DNA from: Microbacterium caowuchunii
GTDB lineage: Bacteria; Actinomycetota; Actinomycetes; Actinomycetales; Microbacteriaceae
DNA: 64,000 bases
Assembly: GCF_008727755.1 (NCBI RefSeq)
Contig: NZ_CP044231.1
Location: 1,240,001 to 1,304,000 of the forward strand
Direction of reading: 5' to 3'
Positions 18,305-27,058 of the stretch are shown one piece after another; within the stretch, counting starts at the first letter, position 1; each line of letters opens with the position of its first letter. The notes beneath the pieces were generated by a model. The model had not been told where the DNA came from and did not search any database. It worked only from the letters and a program-made list of their open reading frames with translations. The position numbers were made by a program, and so were the translations under genes.

Positions 18305-19078
18305 TCAGCGAGTGGGGCCGTCGGTGTCTTCCCGGGGGTCGAACACATCCTCGTCCAGGGCGAGCGCACGCGCCTCGGCGGAATCGATGACGCCGTCGTC
18401 GATGCCCTCGGCGATCTCGCGGCGGACCTTCGCGCGCTCGCGGAAGTAGTGCCAGATGGTGACGGCCGCCGTGATGACGACCACGCCGATGAGGATGACG
18501 TCGATGTACTCCGTGACGATGTCGCGGATCCAGGGCACGAAGCCGATGGCGTACCCGAGCATGGTGAGGCCGACGCCCCAGATGACGGCGCCGATCAGGT
18601 TGTACAGCGAGTACTTGCGCCACGGCATGTGGCCGACTCCTGCGGCGACCGGCGCGAAGGTGCGCACGATCGGGACGAATCGGGCGAGGATCACGGTCAG
18701 ACCGCCGAAGCGCTCGAAGAACGCGTTCGTCCGCTCGACGTTCTTCTTGCTGAACAGCCCCGATTCCTTGCGTTCGAAGATCGCCGGACCGGCTTTGTGC
18801 CCGATCAGGTATCCGACTTCACCGCCGATGAAGGCGGAGAGGCCTATCGACAGCGCCACGATCCAGACGTTGACGCCGAAGATGCCGTTCGCAGCGACCG
18901 CCGTACTGTGCGACAGGAGTCCCGCGATGACCAGGAGCGTGTCGCCCGGCAGGAGGAACCCGACCAGAAGGCCGGTCTCGGCGAAGACGATGAAGCACAC
19001 GACGACGAGTGCCCAGGGGCCGGCGGCCTCGATGATCGTCTGCGGGTCGAGCCAGGGGATGAGTCCAGTGGTGTGCAA
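18305..19078 (-). CDS. DedA family membrane protein
   Basis: A 257-residue SNARE-associated/DedA (VTT) protein. Characteristic features: ETGLLVGFLLPGDTLLV near residue 35, GGEVGYLIGHKAG, the amphipathic FFERFGGLTVILARFVPIVRTF with the conserved Arg, and GHMPWRKYSLYN. There are about five membrane segments and an acidic cytoplasmic tail. The family acts in lipid scrambling or undecaprenyl-phosphate recycling and in membrane homeostasis. The start is an apparent TTG at 19078; no better codon lies upstream before the tRNA gene. It converges with ku. Confidence 0.9.
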   Translation of the reverse strand: MHTTGLIPWLDPQTIIEAAGPWALVVVCFIVFAETGLLVGFLLPGDTLLVIAGLLSHSTAVAANGIFGVNVWIVALSIGLSAFIGGEVGYLIGHKAGPAIFERKESGLFSKKNVERTNAFFERFGGLTVILARFVPIVRTFAPVAAGVGHMPWRKYSLYNLIGAVIWGVGLTMLGYAIGFVPWIRDIVTEYIDVILIGVVVITAAVTIWHYFRERAKVRREIAEGIDDGVIDSAEARALALDEDVFDPREDTDGPTR

Positions 19079-19139
19079 AGCGGTCCCGTCGGTGCGGTGT
19101 TCGGCGGAGGAGCACAGGAACGTCTGCCCCCGTACCCCG

Positions 19140-19221
19140 TGCGGAAGGTGGGACTTGAACCCACACGCCCGAAGGCACAGGAACCTAAATCCTGCGTGTC
19201 TGCCAATTCCACCACTCCCGC
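19140..19221 (-). tRNA. tRNA-Leu (anticodon TAG)
   Basis: An 82-nt cloverleaf on the minus strand. The acceptor stem GCGGGAG pairs with CTTCCGC (one G-T), then A73; CCA is not encoded. The anticodon stem CAGGA/TCCTG encloses the loop TTTAGGT, giving anticodon TAG, which reads CUA and CUG leucine codons. GGTTCAAGTCC forms the T arm. The long D-loop GGTGGAATTGGCAGAC is leucine-like. It is read in the same direction as the DedA gene 61 nt downstream. Confidence 0.95.
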
Positions 19222-19330
19222 GGGTCTGATCAGTCTAACCAGCAGGAGTTGGTCGATTACGGCACTGTGACGCGACCGGGCGTCCGGCCGGGCGGGGGCG
19301 CCGGCCGCTCGGCTCCGGTGGACCGCGAAG

Positions 19331-19519
19331 TCACTCGGAATCGTCGTCGTTCACGCGCGCGGCCACCCGGTCGGCCTTGCGCGTGCCGACGATGCGGGAG
19401 ATCGAGAGTGCGGCGAGGCCCGCGACGAAGAGCGTCCAGGCCGCGACCCAGTTCTGAGCCGCGAGCGCGACACCGGTCGTCGCGAGGACACCCGTCGACG
19501 TGGCGGGGAGCTGGTACAT
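19331..19519 (-). CDS. small membrane protein with LPATSTG N-terminus
   Basis: A 62-residue protein: a short N-terminus containing LPATSTG, one hydrophobic segment (about residues 22-42) and a charged basic-then-acidic tail. AAAGG lies 6 nt before the ATG, which supports translation. It follows the GT2 gene on the same strand by 72 nt and is probably in the same transcript. Such small proteins beside polysaccharide synthases may be accessory subunits; no known family is claimed. Confidence 0.6.
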   Translation of the reverse strand: MYQLPATSTGVLATTGVALAAQNWVAAWTLFVAGLAALSISRIVGTRKADRVAARVNDDDSE

Positions 19520-19591
19520 GGGAAACCTTTCTGTGTCGGGGCGTCGTCCGAGGGCGACGCGTGCGTGTGCGCGGCGTCGGAGGACGTCGCA

Positions 19592-20749
19592 TCAGGATGC
19601 GAGCGGTGCGCGAGCGGCGGTCACGTGGTTCCACGAGGTGTCGCGGCGCAGCATCGCCAGCCAGACGGCGTGCACGAACGCCGTCTGCAGGGCGAGGTCG
19701 TAGAAGATCTCGGGGATGACGGCGGCGGTCACCAGCCGTCCTTTCGGGCCAGCCGGCCAGACCGAGAGGATGCGCTCCACGACGAAGACGGCACCGAGGG
19801 CCAGCCAGAACGGCTGGAACGCGAAGGAACCCGCCGCGATGGAGAGCGCCGTCAGGACGATCAGCATCGCGATGGTGATGATGCCGGTCCCGATCATGAA
19901 CTGCTGTCCGAAGTAGCGCAGCGTCACGGGCGACGGCCCGTAGGAGCGCAGGTTGTCCAGCATGCCCTTGTACCACCGCACGCGCTGCCGGTGCAGGTCG
20001 ACCCAGGTCGGCATGAGCTCCGTGTAGCACTCGCACTCCAGCGGGGCGACGAGCCGCCATCCGCGCGTCTTCAGCGCGAGCGTCAGTTCGGAGTCCTCGG
20101 TGATCGCACCGCGGTCGTAGACGTCGCCGCGGACACCGGGAAGCTCCGCATCCCGGTGCGCGGCGATGTCGCGCAGGGCGGACAGCCGGAAGAGGGAGGC
20201 CGTCCCGGTGACCACCGCGACACGACCGGTGGAGCGGATCTGCGTGCGGTAGCGCTCGTACTCGTTCGCCTGGAACTGCTGCAGCATGCCGGAGGCCAGC
20301 TCGCCGAGGAACAGGCCGCTCACCGCGCCGATCCGTTCGTCGCGCGCCATTTCGCGCAGCGCGGTCTCGACGAACCGGGGGGACAGGCGGGTGTCCGCGT
20401 CCACCACCAGCACAAAGGTCGGGGGTGAGGAGGCGATCGCGTCGAGCGCCTGGTTGAGTGCGCCCGCCTTGCGGGCCGTGTTGCCCACCGTGCGGAGGAC
20501 CTGCGCGCCGTGCGCGGCCGCGATGGACTCCGTGGCGTCGGTGCAGTTGTCGGCCACGACGATGACCCGGCCGGGGGCCGCGGTCTGCTCCGACAGCGCA
20601 TCGAGGGTGGCGCCGATCGCGTCCTCCTCGTTGTGCGCGGGGATCAGCACCGCCAGGTCCCGGTCGTCCACCACCCGCGACGCGGTCCGTGCGGACGTGC
20701 TGACGGGCATCGTCATCCGGCTGTGGGTCATGGGGCCGCGGACGACCAT
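19592..20749 (-). CDS. processive-type membrane glycosyltransferase family 2
   Basis: A 385-residue enzyme with the D,D,D,Q(Q/R)xRW signature of cellulose/hyaluronan/poly-GlcNAc synthases: VLIPAHNEE, VVADNCTDAT, VVDADTRLSPR, TEDSELTLAL and QRVRWYKGM. Membrane segments follow at the C-terminus (about residues 285-340). It would polymerise a sugar from a UDP donor across the cytoplasmic membrane; the product is unknown. There are five in-frame ATGs at the start. ATG 20749 is chosen because AGGAG lies 10 nt before it; 20770 and 20731 remain possible. A small membrane protein gene follows. Confidence 0.87.
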   Translation of the reverse strand: MVVRGPMTHSRMTMPVSTSARTASRVVDDRDLAVLIPAHNEEDAIGATLDALSEQTAAPGRVIVVADNCTDATESIAAAHGAQVLRTVGNTARKAGALNQALDAIASSPPTFVLVVDADTRLSPRFVETALREMARDERIGAVSGLFLGELASGMLQQFQANEYERYRTQIRSTGRVAVVTGTASLFRLSALRDIAAHRDAELPGVRGDVYDRGAITEDSELTLALKTRGWRLVAPLECECYTELMPTWVDLHRQRVRWYKGMLDNLRSYGPSPVTLRYFGQQFMIGTGIITIAMLIVLTALSIAAGSFAFQPFWLALGAVFVVERILSVWPAGPKGRLVTAAVIPEIFYDLALQTAFVHAVWLAMLRRDTSWNHVTAARAPLAS

Positions 20750-20980
20750 CTCCGACCATCTCCTCTGCATCCAGGGGCACCCCTGCGATGCCCCGTCCGG
20801 TGTGTTCTGTCTGCGTCTTCCGCCTCTGCGGGCGCATACAGTTCAACGGCCAGGAGGGGTGTTTCCTGCTGCTCCGAGGGAGGACGAGTACGGCGTCAGC
20901 AGGCGTGGAGCACGGTCGCCGGGCGCGGCGAGTATCGGCGGGAGCGCCGTGAGTACCGCGGGGATTCAGCGGAGGCGGAC

Positions 20981-23611
20981 TCAGAGGAGGCCGGCGAGCT
21001 CGCTGCGGGAGGTGATGCCGAGCTTCCGGAAGATGCGGTAGAGGTGGTTGTCCACCGTGCGCTCGCTGACGACGAGGCGGGCGGCGACGTCGCGGTTGCT
21101 CGCACCCTGCGCGATCAGCCGGGCGATCTCGAGTTCGCGGGGGGTCAGATACGCGGCGGGCGCAGCCACCTCCGAGACCAGGAGGCGGCTCTCCTCGCCG
21201 CCGTCCTCCATGAGCCGGCGCAGGTGTGCGGACTCCTCGGTCGCTCGGTCCGTCCGCCCCTCGTCGCGGAGGATCCGGATCGCCATGGCGTGCGCCCGTG
21301 CACTGTGGAGGATGAGGCCCTCGCGGCGCAGCCGGGCCGCGGCATCGACGAGCAGTTCGGCGGAGTGGAGCAGCGCTCCCTCGATGTAGATGCCGAGCGC
21401 CGGCACCAGATCGCCCTGTGCCGCGCGGGCGATCTCGGTGAGTCGGGCAGCACGGTCCGGGTCGACGTGCAGATCGATGATCCTGGCTCCATCGAACACG
21501 GCGGCGAGGAAGTTGCCGTCGTCGATGAAGGCCTCGATCCGCTCCCAGGCGCGGCGCGTCGCCTCGTCGGCGGGTACGCCGCGGGCGATCGCGAGGGAGG
21601 CGGATGCGGGTTCCGGGCGCGTCATGACGAACGGGCCGCCGGCGAGGTCCAGCTCCGCCAGCTGCGTCAGCATCGCTCTGGCGCTCGGCAGGTTCTTCTC
21701 CATCAGGCTCAACGATGCACTGATGGACAGAAGACCGGCCCGTGCCGCGGGGCGCAGGGGCGCGGGGGCATCGAGGGCGAAGACCCCCGTGAGATGGTCT
21801 CTCAAGCTCGTCAGCTTTCCCTCCAGATAGAGACCCAGAGCGACGACGTAGGCATGCGGCTCGATCTGCGACCGGTCGAGCATGCCCCGCGCGATGTCCA
21901 GCTGGCGGTCCGCGCGAGCCACGGCCCCGCGGATGTCGCCGGCGAAGAGCATGCCGAGGGAGATCAGCGCGTCGGTGTCATAGTGCACGGGGTCGACGGG
22001 GACGACGGCGGCGAACTCCTCGCGGGCATCCGTCGTGCGCCCCCCGGCGAGGAGCATCTCCCCGCGCACCATCCGGACGACGTCCGCCGCGCGCAGCGGC
22101 GGGAGGTCGACGATCGACCCGTTCCCGTCGACGTTGACGTCGACGTCGACGTCGACGTCGGCGTGCGGATTCGGAGTGCCGGCCTCGGGGACGAGGGGCA
22201 GCTCGGGTGCCGTGTCGCTCCCGGTCACCAGGCGTACGTGCTGTGCGGTCGCCGTGAGGATCGCCGCGCCGTGCGGCATCTGCGCGGCGGCGCGGAGGAG
22301 GACCGACAGGCCGGCGGGAACGTCGTGCAGGCGGAACGCGCGGAACACGCCCTCCCACGCGCGGATGCGGACGGCCTCGAGCGACGGACGGTCCGACGCA
22401 CGGGTGCGCTCTGCGGCGAGCACGTGCTCCATCTGCGCGACGGGTGCGCCGTCGTCGAGCAGCGCCTGCAGGTAGAGCAGCGCGGTGGCGTCGGTGGGGT
22501 CGCGTTCCCAGTCCGCGCGGCACCGGATCACGCGCGATGCGGTGTGCTCGCGCAGGACCCGCCCGAGGATAGCCGCGGCCTCCGGGGACGACGACCAGCG
22601 CATGGGCGTGCTGAGCGCCGGTCGTGCGGGCGGGCGATCGGGCGTCGTCGGGTGGTCGCGGAAGGCGGCCGAGACGAGGTCGGCGGCGGACCGGCCCCGG
22701 GCGCTGAGGGCGCGGTGGCGCAGGTGCTCCTCCAGCAGGGGAGGGAACAGGGCGATGACCGAGCGATCGTCCTCGTCGACGAACCGGACGAGGCCGCGGT
22801 CGTCGAGAGTGGTCACGATGTGCCAGGGGACGGCCCGTCGGACGGTCGAGACATCCGTGGGCCCCAGCTCCGCCAGTACCCAGAGCGCCTCGCGTTCCGG
22901 TTCCGTGAGCCCCGCGGTGAGCCGGCCCACCGGGATCCCCCACGCCGGCGTCCACAGGTCGCGGGCGCCGGACCAGTGCGTGCCCTCGTTCACGAGCTCG
23001 CCGGTCCGGCGCGCCTCGACGCAGATCGCCCGGGCGATGCCGGGCAGGCCGCCGGAGAGCGCATAGACCCGTCCGGCCACGTCGGCGTCGATGTCACCGC
23101 CCAGGGTGTCGGCGACGAGGCGGTGGATCTCGTCGAACGGCAGCGGCGGGACGGTCACCACGGTCGCGTCCCGGCGCGCCGCGACCGTGCGCAGCGCGCT
23201 CGCGTCGTACAGGGGTGGGCGGACGGTGGCGAGGACGGTGATGTCCGCGCGGTCCATGGCTGCGGCGATCACCTGAGCGGAGGTGTCGTCGAGCTGATGG
23301 GCATCCGTCAGCAGGATGAGGGCGGGACCCGAGGAGGCGAGTGCCGTCACGGCGTGGACGGCTCCCGCGATGCCGGGGGGAGAGGAGGTGAGCCCGGCGA
23401 GCGCAAGGGCGTCGAGGGGACGGGTGCCGGTGTCGGCGGGGCCCGGCACCGTCGCGACCGTCCACCCCTCCTCCTCGACCCTGCGGCGCACGTGCGCGAG
23501 GAGGGTACGACGGCCGGAACCGGGGAGGCCGACCAGGACGACACCGGTGCGGGCGGTGATCGCGTCACCGATCACGTCCAGCACAGGGGAACGGGGATCC
23601 GGCGTCGGCAT
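20981..23611 (-). CDS. large LuxR-family ATPase regulator (LAL type)
   Basis: An 876-residue regulator. The N-terminal AAA-like NTPase has the P-loop GLPGSGRRT (about residues 28-36), the Walker B-like ALILLTDAHQLD and a winged-helix-like linker (around EREALWVLAEL). A long helical-repeat middle follows, then a C-terminal LuxR HTH (about 815-876; LTPRELEIARLIAQGASNR, then SERTVDNHLYRIFRKLG). Members of this class activate transcription in an ATP-dependent way after sensing an inducer. The start ATG 23611 is only 7 nt after the TetR gene stop, so both regulators are one transcript. A Asp-Val repeat interrupts the middle region (22126-22162). Target genes unknown; the downstream GT2 gene is a candidate. 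Confidence 0.88.
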   Translation of the reverse strand: MPTPDPRSPVLDVIGDAITARTGVVLVGLPGSGRRTLLAHVRRRVEEEGWTVATVPGPADTGTRPLDALALAGLTSSPPGIAGAVHAVTALASSGPALILLTDAHQLDDTSAQVIAAAMDRADITVLATVRPPLYDASALRTVAARRDATVVTVPPLPFDEIHRLVADTLGGDIDADVAGRVYALSGGLPGIARAICVEARRTGELVNEGTHWSGARDLWTPAWGIPVGRLTAGLTEPEREALWVLAELGPTDVSTVRRAVPWHIVTTLDDRGLVRFVDEDDRSVIALFPPLLEEHLRHRALSARGRSAADLVSAAFRDHPTTPDRPPARPALSTPMRWSSSPEAAAILGRVLREHTASRVIRCRADWERDPTDATALLYLQALLDDGAPVAQMEHVLAAERTRASDRPSLEAVRIRAWEGVFRAFRLHDVPAGLSVLLRAAAQMPHGAAILTATAQHVRLVTGSDTAPELPLVPEAGTPNPHADVDVDVDVNVDGNGSIVDLPPLRAADVVRMVRGEMLLAGGRTTDAREEFAAVVPVDPVHYDTDALISLGMLFAGDIRGAVARADRQLDIARGMLDRSQIEPHAYVVALGLYLEGKLTSLRDHLTGVFALDAPAPLRPAARAGLLSISASLSLMEKNLPSARAMLTQLAELDLAGGPFVMTRPEPASASLAIARGVPADEATRRAWERIEAFIDDGNFLAAVFDGARIIDLHVDPDRAARLTEIARAAQGDLVPALGIYIEGALLHSAELLVDAAARLRREGLILHSARAHAMAIRILRDEGRTDRATEESAHLRRLMEDGGEESRLLVSEVAAPAAYLTPRELEIARLIAQGASNRDVAARLVVSERTVDNHLYRIFRKLGITSRSELAGLL
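22126..22162 (-). repeat. in-frame GTCGAC hexamer repeat
   Basis: Six copies of a gtcgac-like unit inside the LuxR-family gene encode an alternating Asp-Val stretch ending in Asn-Val-Asp. It looks like replication slippage in a linker. Confidence 0.75.
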
Positions 23612-23618
23612 CCGACCA

Positions 23619-24257
23619 CTATCGTCCGTGCGACGCCCGGTTGCCAGGGTCTTCGGTCCGGCCTCGGTGCGGTGCGGCACGGGCGTCGAGCCGGTGGACG
23701 GACTCCTGCAGCGCGCCGTGCAGCATGACCTCGAGATCGCCGACGACACGGTAGGGGTGCTCGACCATGCCGTTCGCGACCCACCTCAGCAGCACGGCGA
23801 GCACCGCCGAGGTGTAGAAGTCGACCACCAGGACGCGGTCCTCCACGCGCACCGGTCCGCCGCCCTGCTCGTCCACCACGGCTTCGGTGACGGGCCGCAT
23901 CTGCTCGAACAGGAACCGTTCGAGCCCGGACCGGCCCAGGCCGTCGAGGACCCCGAGCGTCGATGCGCGGTTGTCGCGCATGTACCGCATCAACCGGACG
24001 AGACCGTCGGCCCACCCCAGCTCGGATGCGAACGTGCGGACCTGCCCGGCGACCTCGGTCTCGAACACCCAGACCGCGAGATGCCGGACGTCGGGGAAGT
24101 GGTAGTAGAAAGCCTGACGGGTGATCCCGCAGTCGCGCGTCAGCTCCGTGACCGTCACCTTGTCGAGCGGCTCGGTCCGCAGCCTGGCCTTGAGCGCCGC
24201 AGCCAGCGCTTCGCGCGCACCCGCATGCCGGTGCGGATCGGCGGTTCCGTGGGCCAT
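23619..24257 (-). CDS. TetR/AcrR family regulator
   Basis: A 212-residue repressor-type protein. The N-terminal HTH region reads VTVTELTRDCGITRQAFYYHF (about residues 35-55, residues in the middle of a three-helix DNA-binding domain). The C-terminal part resembles the DhaS-like ligand domain. The start ATG 24257 has TACCGT 5 nt upstream on the minus strand; the open frame further upstream is not coding. It is divergent from the DUF5692-type membrane protein, its likely target, and leads the LuxR-family gene. Confidence 0.87.
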   Translation of the reverse strand: MAHGTADPHRHAGAREALAAALKARLRTEPLDKVTVTELTRDCGITRQAFYYHFPDVRHLAVWVFETEVAGQVRTFASELGWADGLVRLMRYMRDNRASTLGVLDGLGRSGLERFLFEQMRPVTEAVVDEQGGGPVRVEDRVLVVDFYTSAVLAVLLRWVANGMVEHPYRVVGDLEVMLHGALQESVHRLDARAAPHRGRTEDPGNRASHGR

Positions 24258-24262
24258 GCCCG

Positions 24263-24268
24263 ACGGTA
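24263..24268 (-). promoter_or_regulatory. -10 hexamer TACCGT for the TetR gene
   Basis: TACCGT on the minus strand, 5 nt before the ATG at 24257. Confidence 0.4.
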
Positions 24269-24388
24269 CCACCACGCCTTTCTGGACACATTCGGGAAGT
24301 TGTCTAATGACGCGCTGAACAGGGATTTCTATCGTAAATACCACAGACGGCACGCATGCCGCGGGCCGCAGAGCTGGAGGTCCGAAAA

Positions 24389-25369
24389 ATGTTCTTGTAC
24401 GAATCCATTCCCTGGTATTCCTGGGCGATGTTCGGCGTCGTCCTGGTCGCCCTCATCGCCCTCAACGAGGTGACGCGCCGCTGGAAGTGGGCCGGCATCG
24501 GCTTCTTCGTGGTGCTGCCCCTCCTCTTGACCGTCTTCGTATGGCCGACGACGGCCGGTGAAGGGTCGTCCACGGGCACCTGGTTCCACTGGGTGAAGGT
24601 GTACTCAGCGCTCATCGGGTGCCTGGGATTCATGCTCATCCGGTACGTCCCGCGGCTGGCGTCCAACCGCTGGATGCTGATGTTCCCGCCGCTCATCCTC
24701 GCGATCAACATCGGCGAAGCCGTCATCCGTGACTTCGAGGTCGCGGGTCTGCAGGGCATGCACGATGGTGTCTTCATGGTCGGCGGTCCCTGGAACTACA
24801 TGAACGCCATCGCCGGGATCCTCAACCTGGTCACCATCTGCGGCTGGGCCGGCATCATCGTGTCGCGCGACAAGTCGAAGGACATGATCTGGCCCGACAT
24901 GATGTGGTTCTGGATCATCGCGTACGACCTGTGGAACTTCGCCTACGTCTACAACTGCGTCGGCGACCACTCCTTCTACGCCGGTGCGGCGCTGCTCATC
25001 TCGTGCACCATCCCCGCGTTCTTCATCAAGAAGGGCGCCTGGCTGCAGCACCGTGCGCACACCCTGGCCCTGTGGATGATGTTCACGATGGCGGTCCCGA
25101 CCTTCGTCACCTCGTCGCCGTTCGCCGTCGAGTCGTCGCACAACCCGGCCGCCCTGTTCGTCGTGTCGGCCCTGTCGCTCGCAGCCAACATCGCCGTCGC
25201 GGCCTACCAGCTGTTCACCATCGTGAAGCGGCACCGCAACCCGCTGCGCGACGAGCTGTACACCGAGCTGCCCCAGTACCGCGAGGTGCGTGAGGCGAAC
25301 CTCCCGCTCGAGGCGCCGGCCGCCCAGCCGGAGCCCCGGAAGGAGACGGACCGACTGGTCACCGCCTGA
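24389..25369 (+). CDS. DUF5692-type multi-pass membrane protein
   Basis: A 326-residue protein with about nine hydrophobic segments and a 45-residue charged tail. Conserved-looking features include FLYESIPWYSW at the N-terminus, NIGEAVIRDFEVAG, GGPWNYMNAIAGI, MMWFWIIAYDLWNFAYVYN and SSHNPAALFV. It matches what I recall of DUF5692, a family usually found beside TetR regulators; no function is established. GGAGG lies 8 nt before ATG 24389, which is preferred over the upstream in-frame ATG at 24356. A strong terminator follows. Confidence 0.82.
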   Translation: MFLYESIPWYSWAMFGVVLVALIALNEVTRRWKWAGIGFFVVLPLLLTVFVWPTTAGEGSSTGTWFHWVKVYSALIGCLGFMLIRYVPRLASNRWMLMFPPLILAINIGEAVIRDFEVAGLQGMHDGVFMVGGPWNYMNAIAGILNLVTICGWAGIIVSRDKSKDMIWPDMMWFWIIAYDLWNFAYVYNCVGDHSFYAGAALLISCTIPAFFIKKGAWLQHRAHTLALWMMFTMAVPTFVTSSPFAVESSHNPAALFVVSALSLAANIAVAAYQLFTIVKRHRNPLRDELYTELPQYREVREANLPLEAPAAQPEPRKETDRLVTA

Positions 25370-25414
25370 CCGCCGCCGACACCGGCCCCCGGCCGGAGGA
25401 GCAGCGAACACCAC

Positions 25415-25451
25415 GCGCCGTGGCCGAGCCTGACGGGCTCGGCCACGGCGC
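25415..25451 (+). terminator. strong hairpin terminator
   Basis: Perfect 16-bp stem, gcgccgtggccgagcc at 25415-25430 against its complement at 25436-25451, with loop tgacg, 45 nt past the membrane protein stop. No T-run. Confidence 0.8.
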
Positions 25452-25494
25452 CGCTGCACATCCGGGGTCATCGAGCCGCCGCCCGCCGTGCCGT

Positions 25495-25576
25495 GCACAA
25501 CGGCGGAGATCTCCGGCGCCGCGCCGGTTCGGGATGCGGTGGCCCGGGGTGTCGGGCCTGTTCTCCGTCGTTGTGC
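25495..25576. repeat. 82-nt palindromic repeat, copy 1
   Basis: It starts gcacaacggcggag and ends ctccgtcgttgtgc, which are complementary except for one base, so the element folds on itself. It is identical to copy 2 at 77 of 82 positions. Confidence 0.8.
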
Positions 25577-25678
25577 GCCCGTTAGCTCCGGCCCGCTCCG
25601 GCCCGGCTCCCGTGCACGGTCCCGCTCGGGTCGGTGTGCCGCATCCGCCCCCGGGTGCGCACGGCACGCGGGTCGCAT

Positions 25679-25760
25679 GCACAACGGCGGAGATCCCCGG
25701 CGCCGCGCCGGTCGGGGAGGCGGTGGCCCGGGGTGCCGGGCCTGTTCTCCGTCGTTGTGC
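25679..25760. repeat. 82-nt palindromic repeat, copy 2
   Basis: Same length and same 14-nt imperfect terminal inverted repeats as copy 1, 184 nt further on and in the same orientation. The five differences lie in the interior. It has no coding capacity; a REP-like or MITE-like intergenic element is the simplest reading. Confidence 0.8.
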
Positions 25761-25882
25761 CCGTCGGTTCGGGCCCGCCGGCCTGCACGCCGAGCGGCCG
25801 GAGCGTCGTGCGCGGTGGGCTCGGCGCGGGGCGTTGTGGATAACTTCGGTGGGCCGGTCGCGATCTTGCGAGGATGCTCCCC

Positions 25883-27058
25883 ATGTCCTCGCCTGCCGCA
25901 GCCGTTTCGCGAACAGCGACGGGATCGCCGCCGCAGTCCGCCGTGGCGGAACGGGTGCGGGAGCGGCTGCGGGCCGACGGGATCGATCCGACGCGGGATC
26001 GGTCGAGCGGGGAGCGACTGGCGCGCGCCGAGGTGCGGCGGCACAACGACGCCGCCCTCGCCCGGGGCCTCGCGACGATCGACGACGAGGACGCCTGCGT
26101 CAGCGAGGTGCTCGCGACCGTCGCCGGCTACGGTCCGCTCCAGCCGTTCCTCGACGACCCGACCGTCGAGGAAGTCTGGCTGAACGCACCGGACAAGGTG
26201 TTCATCGCGCGCGGCGGCAGGGCCGAGCGGGTGCCGCTCGTGCTGACCGAGTCCACCGTGCATGATCTCGTCGAGCGGATGCTGCACGCGACGGGCCGAC
26301 GGGTCGATCTGAGTCAGCCGTTCGTCGATGCGTCGCTCCCGGACGGCAGTCGCCTGCACGTCGTGATCGGCGGGATCACCCGTCGGCACTGGGCGGTGAA
26401 CATCCGCAAGTTCCTGCCGATTTACCGGCGCCTGGCGCAGCTGGTGGGCGCGGGGATGCTGCCCGCCCCCGTGGCGCAGCGGCTCGGGGAGGCCATGCGC
26501 GCGGGCCGCAGCATCCTGGTCTCGGGAGCGACCCACGCGGGCAAGACGACGATGCTGGCCGCCTTGATCGCGGAGTGCGCGCCGCACCAGCGCGTCATCA
26601 CGGTGGAGGAGACCTTCGAACTCGCTGTCGACGCGCACGACATCGTCGGTCTCCAGGGGCGCCAGCCCAGTCTGGAGGGGACCGGTGAGGTCCCGCTGCG
26701 GCGGCTCGTGAAGGAAGCGCTGCGGATGCGGCCCGACCGCCTCGTCGTCGGCGAGGTCCGCGACGCCGAAGCGCTGGACCTCCTGCTTGCCCTGAACACC
26801 GGTGTGCCGGGGGCCGCCACGATCCATGCGAACTCCGCGCGCGACGCACTGGTGAAGCTGGCGGCGCTGCCGCTCCTGGCGGGGCGCAACATCGACCGCG
26901 GCTTCGTCGTGCCGGCGATAGCGGCGAGCGTGCACCTGGTCGTGCACTGCGCACAGGACGCGAGCGGGAAACGGCACGTCGTGGAGGTTGCGGAGACGAC
27001 GGGCCGCGTCGTCGACGACGCCGTCGAGGCGCGCACGGTCTACCGGTGGGCGCCGTGA
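25883..27058 (+). CDS. tadA: Tad/type II secretion ATPase
   Basis: A 391-residue secretion ATPase of the CpaF/TadA group that powers assembly of Flp-type pili at the inner face of the membrane. Seen: GYGPLQPFLDDPTVEEVWLN, RRVDLSQPFVDASLPDGSRL, Walker A SGATHAGKTT (around residue 215), the Asp box ITVEETFEL, Walker B-like RMRPDRLVVGEVRDAEALDLL and the His box ATIHANS. The Walker A has His-Ala where Gly/Ser are more common but keeps GKTT. ATG 25883 has GAGG 9 nt upstream; ATG 25874 is an alternative. It is the first gene of a compact tad locus. Confidence 0.92.
   Translation: MSSPAAAVSRTATGSPPQSAVAERVRERLRADGIDPTRDRSSGERLARAEVRRHNDAALARGLATIDDEDACVSEVLATVAGYGPLQPFLDDPTVEEVWLNAPDKVFIARGGRAERVPLVLTESTVHDLVERMLHATGRRVDLSQPFVDASLPDGSRLHVVIGGITRRHWAVNIRKFLPIYRRLAQLVGAGMLPAPVAQRLGEAMRAGRSILVSGATHAGKTTMLAALIAECAPHQRVITVEETFELAVDAHDIVGLQGRQPSLEGTGEVPLRRLVKEALRMRPDRLVVGEVRDAEALDLLLALNTGVPGAATIHANSARDALVKLAALPLLAGRNIDRGFVVPAIAASVHLVVHCAQDASGKRHVVEVAETTGRVVDDAVEARTVYRWAP

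Larger units (their letters stand above)
25370..25882. other. gene-poor 0.5-kb interval
   Basis: No gene is supported here. It holds one strong terminator and two copies of an 82-nt palindromic repeat. The rest (25577-25678, 25761-25882) is GC-rich spacer where I see nothing else except the approach to the tad genes. Confidence 0.7.

Noticed and set aside
20510..23728. 1,072-residue open frame on the plus strand
   Set aside because: It is antisense to the LuxR-family gene, which has clear P-loop and HTH motifs. The long frame is a by-product of GC-rich third positions and has no recognisable domain.
24258..24388. TetR operator ggacac...gttgtct
   Set aside because: The half-sites match only about four bases each, which is too weak to call.
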